From positions 4,359,826 through 4,423,825 of the forward strand of contig NW_017802380.1 in assembly GCF_001625305.1 (NCBI RefSeq): 64,000 bases of DNA, in the 5' to 3' direction. The DNA is from Branchiostoma belcheri. Lineage: Eukaryota; Chordata; Leptocardii; Amphioxiformes; Branchiostomatidae. Positions 1 to 12,562 of this stretch are shown one piece after another (position 1 is the stretch's first letter; the number at the start of each line of letters is the position of its first letter). The translations under genes were made by a program, and so were the position numbers. The notes under the pieces were generated by a model, which saw only the letters and a program-made list of their open reading frames with translations, made no database searches and was not told the DNA's origin.

Positions 1-219
1 GTACTTCATTCCCCCAACAGTGCAGGCAGACATGTACACTGTAAATCTTAAAATATTCACAATGGTTTTATCGTCACAAATTCTTCATACTGCAGACCTT
101 TGATCTGTCTTCATTGTATTAGTACTACCAGTACTTCAACTTTGAAAAACACTGTGTAAGCAACTCTCTTGCTGCAAAATTAAGTCCTTAAAACATTTTA
201 CAGTTTGCGAAAATAGTTG

Positions 220-720
220 GCACCTGAGTTGGATTAGTTGATAACTCAGTGTTAAGAAGCCAGACCTACTGAACTTACCTGGTAACCAAGACATTTGGCT
301 TTATGTTCCCCATTAGCAGCAGACAAAGTTTGTTAAGGTTGATGCTTCCAGGAGAAGTTTGGTTCAATCTGGTGCTAATTCTCCCCTAGGATTTATCCAC
401 ATAATGGGACTGATTACATGGGGCCAGGCCTTGTGATCTTAACAAACTCCACTATTACTATTAGGAGACGTAGACGAGTTTGTAGGCACTGTTGTTAGCC
501 TGGCACATAAAAGTTCCCCCCTTAGTTGAATCAGTAACTGGAAATGGTGTGATCAAGTTTTAAGAGGCCAGACCTTGTAAACTCACCTACCTTAAGTCAT
601 ATGTAGTACCCAAGATACTCCACTATTAGCAGTAGACAGAGAGAGTCCTTAGGTGTGAAGTTGATAGCTTGGCACCCAACTGTTCCCCTGTGTTTTACCC
701 AAGTGTAGAATATCACACAG
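220..720. repeat. Three diverged tandem copies of a ~160-bp unit
   Basis: Three consecutive stretches share the same order of landmarks: 'aagaagccagacct' or 'aagaggccagacct', a 'ccactattagcag' or 'ccactattacta' block, and a 'ctggcac/ctggtgct...ttcccc' block. Copies begin near 235, 420 and 545. They are strongly diverged, so unit borders are approximate. No coding potential is visible. Confidence 0.5.
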
Positions 721-782
721 GAACCACCCGCCTACCCCTACCTAACCTGGCCCAGATGTATCGCCAGTGTTTACTACACACA

Positions 783-977
783 TCCTGCCAAGGATCACAG
801 ACAATTTAAAAGCACGCTTTTGTTTTGGCTTAACACATGCCGCAAGAGTCAAATACATCAAGTCCTATCGTGGTGACATCAAGAACCTGTGCCTTAGAAC
901 AATTTTCGTACAGCCAGTTTGCCAAGGATCACAGAGAATTTAAAAACACTGAGGGCTGTTTTGGTTTAAGACATGCC
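783..977. repeat. Direct repeat pair, ~60 bp
   Basis: Positions 783-841 and 917-977 share 'gccaaggatcacaga', then 'aatttaaaa', a 'gttttgg' block and 'acatgcc'. They are two diverged direct copies of about 60 bp, separated by about 75 bp of unrelated sequence. Confidence 0.65.
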
Positions 978-3585
978 AGAGGAATAACACTGTTTGGGTT
1001 TAACTTGTGCTGAATGAGCAAAAGAAATTGCCTCGCGTGATTCCATAATGTGTTGTAATATTTTTCATATGGGCATCTGCCATGGTCGAGCATCATCACA
1101 TTTTTTAAAGGTGAAAACACAGTTTAATAATGTTGCAATAATGTTCAGTTTTAATCTCTGCCGTTGTATTTTGCCAATCCCTATGTAATGCTTGCACCTT
1201 GTCTTTTTTGTAAAATTAATATCCACCCAGCAAGCAAATGACTCCCTCCTCATGGTCCACCCTACACATCTGGCTTATTTCTTATTAGAAGCGAATGCCC
1301 AGGAGCACAGGTGGGAGTTTCAGTGATCATATCTCACTCCCAAGTATTCATATGCGCATATGGCCTTTCACAAGCATGTGCTGAATAATGAGTAAGTCTA
1401 TTCCATCAGGAGTGATAAAAATATCAAGCACCTGAAGATAGAAGGAACATTGAAACTAATTTCTTCATACCCTGACTCAGCAAAGTACAGATATTTCCTG
1501 CGACAGACTCAGGTCACTAAAGCTATTGGAAATCTTTAACATGATTATTGCATGCTGTAGGCTAGCCTCTTTAGGTCAGATGTAGGAGGGTCTGCATGCC
1601 TTTTCCCCATCAGGTATAATTGGCCATTTTAATTCTGCATAATTTCTAAGCAGCTGCTCTGATTGAATGAAAAGCGTAATTAGCATTTTTGTGAAAAATG
1701 AAGTGAAGGTTTAAATTTGGTGCAAAGCACTGTCGACCCTCCCCAATTCATACTTGGGACCCCCCCCCATGCAGATCCCCACCTACAAATGTGTAAATCC
1801 TCCAACACACTCACAACCAAAATAGCTCTGATATTTCCACACTCTAGAGTCCAGCCAGACATCCCAGAAGTAGTTCAGTCTCAGGAATCTTAGAAATGGA
1901 CTTCTTATCACTGCCCATGGGAGGACGGCAGAGAACAGGAGCCAAAAACATCCAGGACTGAACCATGAGCGATACGTACCCTTCTGTGTGCGGCCTCTAA
2001 CCTCCCTGGCAGAATCAAGTCCCCCTAAGCTGTTTTCTGATGCTTTAAACTGGTAATCTGTCCCTGCTGATGTGCCGCCGATGGAAAATCGATGCCAGGG
2101 TTCAGAAAAATAGCACCGTTCTCAGCGCAATATGTCTCCATAGTCGATGTGCGTGTATGTCGTGTTCTGTTCATTACTGTGGGCTTTCTCTAACAGTGCT
2201 TTATGTTTTTCCATTATCAAAGAACACTTTGTCATGGGGCCTACCTACAGATATACTTGGAGAGCGATTTGTGAAAATTTCTTCTTTTTAGAGTCAACAT
2301 ATTGTCTTCCACTCTTCTGCTTTTTCTGTCAATGTTCTTGTAATATTTCAACTAATTGTGCTAAACTCTCTTCTATGTATTTCATTTTAATCTGTTTAGG
2401 ATATGCTTTACTCACTCTCCTTGTAACTGCTATTCAAGGTTTCTATATCCTCAACTGTTTACTTTCCTACATCACATCCACAGATGTGACTTCTCCCAAG
2501 ACTTGCAACAAGGATTCTGAAAATCTGTCAAGATTAGAATCTGCTGGCAACATCTCCCCACTATTTATACAAATTATATGTCACTTCTAATTTCCTGAAG
2601 AACAGTCAGCAATACCACTTCCGGTAAGCCAGTGAGTGACGTGTCTTTCTGGCACAAAATACTCTTTTTCACCAATCTGCAATGCGGGTAGTGTAGGCTG
2701 CCAGAATTTTCGGCACATTTGGTAAGGCCAAGTTTCTGTATGTGTCAAGCTCATACATGAACCATCTATACTGGTTCCAAATGATGAAATCCAGCCAAGA
2801 ACACCATACCTGTTCCATTGTATGTCTGTTCTGCCTTGCGTGGAGCATGTATAATGTTCATATAACGAGCATGTATATACCCACTCAGAACATTGCCTTC
2901 TGCACACACAAAATTTTACAAAATAGCAGGTCTGGCACCAAATCTTATATTTTTCGAACCTTAAAAATTGCAATTTTCTAAATTTTCTACCCATACTTTT
3001 GATTTCAATTTCCTACTTTCCAGGTGGATATTATTACACTTAGTGTTTTATGGACCCATACTCCTCCCAGTACTGTCCCACTGTCCTGGCTTACTTCCAT
3101 CGCAAAGATCAATATGGATCCAGCCAGTTATGACTCATGCTCCTGAATAATTTACAAGCCATTTCCAGCGTCCCTCGAGAGTTCACTGCCCTGGATTTCC
3201 TGAATTTTACAGTGTCACCAGTAGCCTCTGCAGAATATCAGCCCAACCCATAGGTTTAGCAGAATCATTTCTGTGTGCATGTATTTGAGCATGTCCACAG
3301 TATCAAAATTGTGCAATAAAAAGCTAGTGCTAAGCTATTACAAAATCTTTATATAAACTAGAAAGGCCAATATTTGCTTTGGAGCAAATACAGCGATGGG
3401 TTCACCACATTTTACGACATGGCAGGGAAAGAATGGGAAACACAAGGGAAAACAATGATTTACATTGATATAACTATAATATGAAGTAAAATACAACTAA
3501 AACAACAGTTGGATAGCTATTCCCTACTTTATTGGTTAGGATTTTTAATTGCATAATGCAAACTGTTGATTTTCAAAATAAAAAA

Positions 3586-3859
3586 AAAACGTCCATGCCC
3601 GGCATTCCAATGCTGGAGCAGGAAAGCTTGAAATACCTACCAAAACACTTGAATACAGACATACTGTCAGAAATGCTTCTGTGCAGGTGTTAATCAAGTT
3701 AAATCCCAACAGNNNNNNNNNNNNNNNNNNNNAAAACGTCCATGCCCGGCATTCCAATGCTGGAGCAGGAAAGCTTGAAATACCTACCAAAACACTTGAA
3801 TACAGACATACTGTCAGAAATGCTTCTGTGCAGGTGTTAATCAAGTTAAATCCCAACAG
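3586..3859. other. Assembly gap flanked by identical 127-bp copies
   Basis: Twenty Ns occupy 3713-3732. The 127 bases before the gap (3586-3712) are identical to the 127 bases after it (3733-3859). Perfect identity right up to the gap is what an unmerged contig overlap or a haplotype join looks like, so I read this as an assembly artefact and not a biological tandem duplication. Confidence 0.9.
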
Positions 3860-4193
3860 CCAATCAGCAAGAAGTATAGAGGAAAGCTGCATGCCTATTG
3901 GTTGATGCCCTGCATTCCATTGTGATGACTCATGCCCAAACGTGGTAAACAAGGCACACTAACGACAGGTAATACATTTGCTATAACACAGCCAAAAAAC
4001 TCAAATAAAACCATTCTAAAAGCCTGTATCACAATAATTTAAAAAACGCCTAGGGGTATTTGCCCACTGTACCTCCATACCAAATTTCAGGACCTTGGGC
4101 CCTAAAATGAAGAAGCTGAATCCATTTAAAAAATGGCAGGAGGAGAAGGAGGAGGAGGAGGAGAAGAAGAAGAAACATCAGAAAAAGCAATAT

Positions 4194-4228
4194 GGTTTCA
4201 CCACACCACTTCGTGGTGTGGTGAACCC
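4194..4228. repeat. Short hairpin, 16-bp arms
   Basis: The arms 4194-4209 and 4213-4228 are inverted copies with one mismatch around a 3-base loop. The core is 'caccacaccac ttc gtggtgtggtg'. It follows a purine-rich stretch (4138-4175) of GGA/GAA repeats. A related 'gggttcaccaca' string lies at 3398-3409, so this may be the end of a decayed foldback element. Confidence 0.6.
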
Positions 4229-5104
4229 ATAATTAATCATTTACTAATTGCAACTGGTAATCATCTGGTACAACTGACAATCATCAATGATTCTTCTAAA
4301 TGTACGTCCAGATCAAAATCAGTTGCGACTACTGTCTTATGACAAAAAAACTCTTAAGCCCATTTTGCGCATGCTACAATGTATCTCAGAGTCATAATAC
4401 CTAATCTTTGCACCATCTAATGATTACCATAATTAATGTAATTTGTATGTTTGTGGGGCATAATTCTGTTGGGGGACTCTTTATGTCCCTGTAATGTTAT
4501 CAGTAAATAAATTGTAACCCTTCAAAAGCATAAACATAACTGTAAACACTAACAATGACACATATCCAAACATGATAAAAGTGACTACAGAAACCATTGT
4601 GATCCTCAAGCCCCCTATACTAAGGTGTCATATAATTGGCACAAAATCCTGAATCAACTAATTAGCAACTCGTTGTCAGATTCTGCTGATTGACTACAAA
4701 CAAATGAGGGCAGAGTTGATAATGGGGTGTTATTATTAACACATCGTTAAGTGATTATCATAATAATGGTATCAATGCTAGATCAACAAGTAATGATACA
4801 GTCATGAAAGACAATATACAACTACTGTCTCAAGGACTGAAAATAAAGTGACTACACAAACAACCTCTCAAAGCAACCTACAATTTACAATGGCAATATG
4901 TTAGCTAGAAAATCAGTAGCACTCAGGGTATTTCATTACAAAGTACAGGGATGAAGCCAAGCATACAGTGGACAGATACCAACAACACTGTAATCTGAGA
5001 AAGATACCAGCCAGATGTTAGTGTGAGATATGAAGAACCCATTAGGACAGAGGTTATCACTATCATCCCATCATAACCAGGACAGACCACATCAAGGAGT
5101 CCAT

Positions 5105-5510
5105 GGGGTCAGTGATGGGTCACTTTTGGTCACCCAACCATATGTGAGCTGCCAGGTAAAATTGTAAAACACATGAACAAGAGGTGAAGAAAATTCTTTC
5201 CAACTGTTGAATGTAGAATAGTGATCATGTTTAATTTGGAAAGTCAGTTTCAATGATGGGTCACCTTACAGACTCACCCAACCATACGTGCACAGGCAGG
5301 TGACATAATAAAACACATTAGAAAAGTGAAGAAAATTCTTTCCAATTGCTGGGAAAACCTGGTCACAGTTGACTTGGAGCCATTTTCAATGATGGGTCCC
5401 TTTTGGTTAACATTTGTCTGATGGTAGGTGGAATTATATAACAAAGCAGAAGCTAAGTAAGAGAACGATTTCCAATTGTAGATAAAAATCACTGGTCACT
5501 TGAACTTTCA
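5105..5510. repeat. Three tandem copies of a ~140-bp unit
   Basis: Three units in a row each begin 'tcagtgatgggtcac', 'tcaatgatgggtcac' or 'tcaatgatgggtccc' (near 5109, 5250 and 5390). They continue with a block around 'aaaacaca' or 'aacaaagc', then 'gtgaagaaaattctttccaa' or a diverged version, and end in 'ggtcac...ttgg/tttca'. The third copy is the most diverged. No coding potential is apparent. Confidence 0.75.
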
Positions 5511-8241
5511 ATAATACAATGTTTGATGCCTGACATTTCAACTGAACATATATCAGTCCAGCTTTGAATGCCATTTGAAAGTGCACCCTTCTCACTGTAT
5601 CATGGTAACTTTATTTCTGTCATAATGGATATAGTTGAGAAGCTATTTGCCCTTAGAAGATTCTAATTTCTAATGTGTTTCCAAATCTTAAGTGACCAGT
5701 AAAAATATGATTATGTACGCATATATCTCTAACTATTTCAACAGAACACTGATTCATTACAGCATATCTATTAGACTTTTGTCTGCATAAATTCTATCAA
5801 TATTAGGACAAACAGATACACACTACCTGTAAACTAGGAGCTCTCATCACGTGATGAAAGCTCCTTGCTATAAACTTACAAAAGAGGCATAGTAAATATC
5901 GCTTTACCTTCTGGCCAGGTATCCTTCCAACAGGACAAGTCATTTATCTAGATTAACCCTTGGTGTCATGGGCCAATATTTATTACACTTTGTTCAGATT
6001 AGCCCTGACACTGATAGAGATCAAAGCATTTCAGCTGCATTAACAAAATCAGAGCCTGGTGGAAAATTATAAAGAAAACTGGCAGTGTTAGATCTTTTCC
6101 CTTGGAACATCTGTTGAAAATTTGAAAATATGATGGTTTGACGCCATGAGATGAGAATGGACGAGGAAGAAAATTTCCAAACAGACCCAGGGAGGAAAAA
6201 TGGTACCCTCTAGCTTATTCTAACACTGTTTTCTAACACTCTAACGCACTATCCTCCTTACAGCCATAGGTAGACCGCCATACGTCAAGCAATAAACTCT
6301 GCAAGATACCATCATTGCCCACCCTCCATCACACCTCACAGGCAGGAAGTCTAAATTATTCAACAAGGTTCAACAATGCAGTTGTTCCTGTTGACGATAT
6401 AATATCAAATCATCTAATTCTAACAAGAGGAAAAGCTTCAGAAATGAGTCAGAAGATCTTGACCTCAGCTTCACTGATTAGATTCCTGAATGTTGCTGCT
6501 GTATCTGGTCCATCCTCCCTGGGTGGAACGTCTAATTTTGAAGGAATCATCTTTTTTATCACCTAATCTTCAGCCTACTTGTTGGAGGCCTTCAGCCCTC
6601 CCCACGCCTAAATTATTCATGTTTTATTGAGTGAGGAAAAGACAGCGACTGCCCAGCAAGAAGCACACACATTCACTGCAAATTAGATGGGGAAAAATGT
6701 AATTAACAACTGGCCTGATTTCTTCTGATTGGTCCGTAGGAATTGCCTCATCAGCTACCCTGCACAGCCACGAGAAACATGAGGCCTGAATCCTTTTTTT
6801 ATTGATTCTACATGTAATAAAATCAATATCTAATAAATTCTCATCAGTGCAGTGAGGTATGCAAAAACGATCACTTCTTTTTTGCATAAGAAATATCGTG
6901 ACGTATTTCAGCAGAATGCAGTAATATTGCTGGAAGTGGGTCAGGGGACTGAAATTGCCTGGTTTTGCAGAAGCTCCCTTCCCCGGCCCCACATATTCTA
7001 CTACCTTCCCATCCTGCCCAGAGGGATAAATCTCCATTACACCACATGCATAAAACATAGGAAATCTATCCTGCATACCCTATAACACTTCTATATCCAA
7101 TATATAGGACTCTGAGCAATATTTGATTTCACCAATAACAGTATGCATCAATAACAATATTGTTTTCTGCTCTTTAGTAATAATAGATGTGGGAATGAAT
7201 AATATGTTGCAAGCAGATACATGATGCATTATTCTGATATGAAAATCGTGAGCACAAGTGCAGTGGCTCAGGCTATTTAACATTCCTGTTATGTTTGCAT
7301 GTTTGTTACACAGCCCATATTGGGAAAGACACACACATGTACACTCCAGCTGAGATATTGTACAAAGGCACTCCTGTGTTGTATAATTATAGATGTAATT
7401 CCATTTGGGACCCTCCCTCCCCATCACTCAATCCAGGCGGCTCAAAAACAGGTGCACCAGCAAAATTGGGCATAATCACAACAGCCCCCCAGACTAAGTG
7501 CACGGTCAAATGTAGTGTGTGCAATTCCAATGATCCAGCAGGGATATGTAAATTTTACAGTTATAGAATTTCTGGCTTTCCTCAAACAACTTTCATGCAG
7601 CTTACGTATGCGTGGTGCGTTATATGATCATTATGGGACACAAAAGTCGATTTCTTCTCCCGACACTTGCAACAGAAATCAATTCCACCATTCGGGTCGT
7701 AAATACAACAGCACGAATTATGGCGTGATTCCTCGGGATCAATACGGGATTACAAGCTCAGCCAATAGAGACACAGTTCGAAGCACCGATAACAAGCGCA
7801 GATTCCAGGCTTTAATTACGTCCAAGCAGTCCAAGATGATGGGAGTGAAACAAATCAAGGTACTGTGACAAACGTGATGGGATCACCTCAACGGCCAATA
7901 AACTACCCATACGTCAAGCCTTCACTGATATAAATCATTACAAATGGTGCCATAATAGCTCCTTAACATATCCACATTGCTTCATGCAAATGAGTATACA
8001 TTCTTGCTTAAATCTAGTCCTTTTCAAATGGATTAACCTGCACTAAACCAGCCTCATCATGGGCTACGGAGGCCGTGAAGATAACTTCCGCTCCTAATGA
8101 CCAGTTTGACCTCTATCCCCAAATGTCACCATGTCAAGCGAGTGTGAAAATATTACGATATTAAACATGATGAAACGGCTTGAACACAGACCAGGACAAA
8201 CATCTCCTAGAGACGGAAATACAGCAAACCTGAATGTCTTC

Positions 8242-8560
8242 TCTTACCTTCTATTCCAACACACGTTGCTTGCATAAATGCCGGGAACAAATATGACTGT
8301 AGACTTATATCCACCGCAGCAGAACAGTCACTATTTCCAAGAATAATCAGATGTGGATATGAAAACGGCGCAGGCAGGCAGGACATGAGTCACCTCATCG
8401 CGGAATAACTGACAGTTCGTCCCTCCTCCATGCACCCATCATCGGCTATGCAGGAGTGAGGTCACTGAATCTATAATGAGTCAGACGCATAATGGCAACT
8501 CCTTTTAGGGCCTCTCGTGGATGGACCAATGAGAGAGGAGGAGACAGAAGCACTGCAGAC
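8242..8560 (-). promoter_or_regulatory. Possible minus-strand promoter/first exon
   Basis: The patch holds two perfect AP-1 sites TGAGTCA (8386-8392 and 8477-8483) and a CCAAT box (8526-8530). On the minus strand a consensus splice donor AAG|GTAAGA lies at 8250-8242. It could be the start of a gene running left into 1-8 kb, but I found no matching downstream exon, so this is a weak call. Confidence 0.25.
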
Positions 8561-9202
8561 CCGCATTCTCTGTATACCAGCAGGATCAATTGTATGAAAT
8601 ATTAAGCCATGGCGAGTACTTCTACTCAATCAATGATATGAGACATAATATGTATGGTTATAATAAATACGTGTACAATATCAATTTTTGTGTATGGTAA
8701 ATACTATAATTGTACAGGCAGATCAAATTTTTGCATCAACTTGTAAATACAATATCAATCTTTACACAGTTATAATTCAATCTGTATACAATATCATTTG
8801 AACTTTTGTCACCAAAATGTCTGCTTGAAGACAATACAATTTCACTCCCTGTACTGACTTGAATAGCTGCACTGAAATCCCACACAATTTGGCATTTCAC
8901 ATCCATGGTTTTACAAGGATGTCAAATAAGCTAAGTCCTGTCCCAAGCTATCCAACACTGGTAAAATCTAACAGTACTTCTTGGCAGAGAAAATAATAAA
9001 TGTTTGCTCTACAAAGACCAAGTCTGTGTGGTCAAGAGGATGAGAAAGATTATTAGATAAATATCCTGTTTAATCTCCCATGTCCTGTGAGATGCTATAT
9101 TCATTTATCATGGTGACATCTTATGTTAAGGTTCAGCAATCCTGGATTAGATTGTCAGCATCACTTTGAAGAATTGGGTATCACACAGAAGAACAGAAGA
9201 AC

Positions 9203-9208
9203 TTTATT
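9203..9208 (-). terminator. Poly(A) signal AATAAA
   Basis: A minus-strand AATAAA lies about 400 bases downstream of the stop codon of the 9.6-11.1 kb gene, at a plausible 3'-UTR distance. The context (GTGCAATAAAGTTCTTCTG followed by a second TTCTTCTG) also resembles the 3' end of a CR1-type LINE, so the signal might belong to an inserted element. Confidence 0.45.
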
Positions 9209-9603
9209 GCACGACAAATGCACATGGTACATTGTATGGCAAACTATATAAAGAGAGTAAAAACAATAAAATAAGTGTGTTGAATAAGACCTAATGTCGA
9301 ATAAAACCTAACATATCTATATCATAATCATTCAAATAATAAGGGATATACATAACACAATGTTCCTGCAGTGGCAATGCAGATACATGTACATGTCATT
9401 TGTGAGATCAAGGAGGTTATATATCCACTTAAATCCCCTTGGTAAGATTAATCAATATTTTTTGTAACCAGAGAGCAGTTGGTTTTCATAGCTAATTGAA
9501 AGTAGGAAGAGGATGATAGGCTAATATCATATAGGGAGTAGTATTTCCCATATGAACTCCCCACTTCCTTAGCATCACTACCCCGCCCACTTCCTCACAT
9601 GTA

Positions 9604-11118
9604 TCAGTATCCCTTATCTTGCAAGTCTTCCAGCCTGACACCCAGCAGGACTGTGAGATAACCATCAGAAGATGTGCTTGGTGTACTGATATCTCCAGAG
9701 GAAATCATGAGTACATCTCTAAAAACATAGAGCTTCTCAATAAACTGATGTGTTACGCCGATGGGTGATTATACCTCTGGTCTGTATATATACTCAACAT
9801 GTGCAACGTAACTTCTTGAAGGAGGGTAGGATAATTTATAGACTTTGGCTTTGTTTTCTTGGCCAAAATGATGATGATTATGACCCCAGGTTAGGTGTAG
9901 GGATAGATGGCAGTCAGTCCCACCCACCCTGGTGGTCAGGTCAGGGACATGTGCCAGCTAACCTCTCCTGGGAAGGAAACTGCTACCTTGTGGGATCACA
10001 TGGGGTTCTTCTGTATCAGGATAAAAAGCTTAGGAAATAGCCTATCCTTTCTTCAAAGTTCAAGGTTGCACATAATACGTTGTAGACCCTACAGGGTGAA
10101 ACTTAAAATATCCTATAAAAACGTGCAAGAAAAACGGAAAAAGTAGAAGAAAGATCAGGAATTACCATGTGAAAGTGATAGAAGGAACAGAAAGTACTTA
10201 AGGGTTTCTATCGAAACTGATAATGTTGGCTTTTGGGATTAATAAGACAGTCCAGGATACAGAAGTCTCAAGAAAGTACAAATTACTTAGCAGACAGATG
10301 GTCTTCACTTCAGCATGGTTACTAGCAATGGTGGACTAGTCTGTACTTCAAAAGTATGGAGTAAGCAGAAGTTCCGCTGTCTAAATCCCATCTTTCCTGA
10401 ATTAACTACATTTGTGTAACTTTTTAGTCCTAACAACACAATTAGTTTGATCCAGGATGATGCTTACCTTGGCTCTTTCTATCTGGGTCAGTCAGTAGGG
10501 GGTCTCCCTGGGCTGGCAACCTGCAGGGAAGACAGGGTTTCACATTAAACAAACAGAACATAAATCTTGAAGCAGGGTTGGAACTACTCTTATAAATCAT
10601 GAACATTAGAACTACTAACAGATCTAGAAGTATGACTATTGTACAGGAAACATACACATACAATACCATATAAAAATTGTACACAATGAAATCAGGAACA
10701 ATGTTGGAAGCGGGACACTGCCACACTTCCAATCAGGATGTCTCGTTGTTTGGAAATAGTTCAGATCTAACCACACAGTTGCTTTGGCAGCTGACAACTG
10801 AAGTTGACGCACATTTGGGGAGTACAGAGACACATATAAGATCACAGATGTTCCAAAACACACAATAGAGACTGTGGTAATGCACTTACGATGAAAAAGT
10901 ACCGGTAGGGTCTAAAGTCAGCCTTGTCCTGGTAGTTTCTAACTGTCTACTTTGTCCAGCAGTTATATGTTAGGAACCCTGCCAGACTAAACAGCATCAA
11001 GTCCCTGGTGTGAATCACACAGGCAGGACAACAAGGGAAAGGCTTGTGCGTGGGACATCTTACCATGATAGATGCGTCATGGGGGCTGACACTGTACAGT
11101 CCTGAGGGAGACTTCTTC
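9604..11118 (-). CDS. C-terminal four exons of an unidentified gene
   Basis: I do not recognise this protein. Four minus-strand exons join without a frame clash: 11064-11118 (donor ATG|GTAAGA), 10890-10942 (donor ATC|GTAAGT), 10468-10520 (acceptor after CTTCCCTGCAG, donor AAG|GTAAGC) and 9604-9650 (acceptor after TTATCTCACAG, ending at a TGA). The phases run 0, 2, 1, and each exon is open in the frame its neighbours require. The encoded tail is about 69 residues: KKSPSGLYSV..., then LETTRTRLTLDPTGTF, SLPAQGDPLLTDPDRKSQ and VLLGVRLEDLQDKGY. It is polar and Ser/Pro/Asp-rich, more like a cytoplasmic linker than a folded domain. Acceptors of the first two exons have poor pyrimidine tracts. Upstream exons lie to the right and may reach the 27.9 kb promoter. 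Confidence 0.55.
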
Positions 11119-12562
11119 CTGTGGTATAAACCCTATTCACCCTTTTCTATGGGTCTGCATGGGGGGTTGGAGTGTTATAATGGTACATTTGACATTTTAG
11201 GGGATTTCTGGATGTTGAATCTGATGTCAGTGTTTTACGGCCAGGAATCTTGAGTGAGATTTGAATCTACATGTACTGTACATGCATGTTGACAGCCTTT
11301 TCCTCCACATGTGCTTGCAGAAAAGTAATGACGTTTGCCCACAGGGATCGTTCTTCCTGTAGAAAATCCTTTCCAGAAGTGGAGTTTCCTTGCTAAAGTT
11401 GCAGGGTGGTTTATTGGAATGCAAACCTCTCACAGAGAATTGAGAGTTTGACAGATTAATTATTATCAAGATGGATAACTTTCCAATTATGAGATTTAAT
11501 TGTTATATTAACTACTGACATTTATTATTCAAATTCTTGCACTCAATTATTCATCATAAAAACATTGTGATGAGTTACAATTTCATCTTACTGCTAATCA
11601 GAGGAAGAACCTAGACAAAAGACAACCTTTAGTGAGACAAAGCTCTATGCACATTCATCAATTTTTCAGAAAACAATCACCAGGAGACTCCAGTAACTAA
11701 CACAGTAACAGGACTGATCACACTAAACAGTTTTATGGTAACAGTGATGGTATAAGTCAGCAGGGAAAAGGTTAACTGACATGAAGGCATCCAACCATGA
11801 TTGACGAAACACAAACAAACAGGGCCTACTGCACATGAAATATGCCTTTGCCAAGTTTAGCTGCCCCCATAATTGTCAAACCGTCCCTGGCCAGCTGCGA
11901 CCAGTTATACATCACAGTCTGCCGGGTGCCAACTTTGGACTTCTGACAACCAAACAATGGGGGCTCAGCTGTCATCGGAGTTCAAGTTCATTACTTATCG
12001 TAATGGGTGATCAAGAGATCCATGCATATTTCTGGGGACATCAGGCTGACAGAGCTGTCTTATCCAGAAATACACAGTAGCCTCAACAGTGGTTGGAGAT
12101 ATGTGGGGGTCCCAGAGGGTCAGGGTCCTGGGAGATGTAAGTCAAGTACAGGGAGACAAGACTAAACAAATATGCAGAAGCTACAGACAGCACATGGGAT
12201 GACGAGAACATTAGTCTCAGCACTAATATAGTATATACAGTTCTAGAGGTTTGCCACAAACATTCCTAAACAAGAGTGCTATGTTTTCTTTTCTCTTATA
12301 AATCACGTTCAACCATAACAGCAGATTCCTTCAGATCTATGATGAACATGGACAAGTTTGTTGTGTTTTCTTTTATAAATCATGTCTTTACTGTAAATTC
12401 CATCAGCCCCTTCCTGAGTTGATGACATGGAAACTTGTAGTCCTGATTGTTCCCACAGTGTTTTTCAGCTATCGACCAGAAATCTTGTTTGACAGGCATT
12501 TCCTACACAGCTTAGTCCTTCAATCTGGTCTGACAAGAAGACAGTGAGCAATCGGGTAAGAC

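Larger units (their letters stand above)
1..9180. other. Gene-free AT-rich region
   Basis: I find no exon chain with compatible splice phases in this stretch. The open frames here are short, have unbiased composition and overlap on both strands, as chance frames do. What is visible are diverged tandem repeats (about 220-720, 783-977 and 5105-5510), an assembly gap with duplicated flanks (3586-3859), a short perfect hairpin (4194-4228) and a possible promoter patch near 8.3-8.6 kb. It could be intergenic or a large intron of a gene lying outside the window. Confidence 0.55.

Noticed and set aside
2147..2590. A 147-codon plus-strand frame with hydrophobic segments.
   Set aside because: Codon content is irregular and Cys/Phe/Leu-rich from T-rich DNA, with no domain or splice support.
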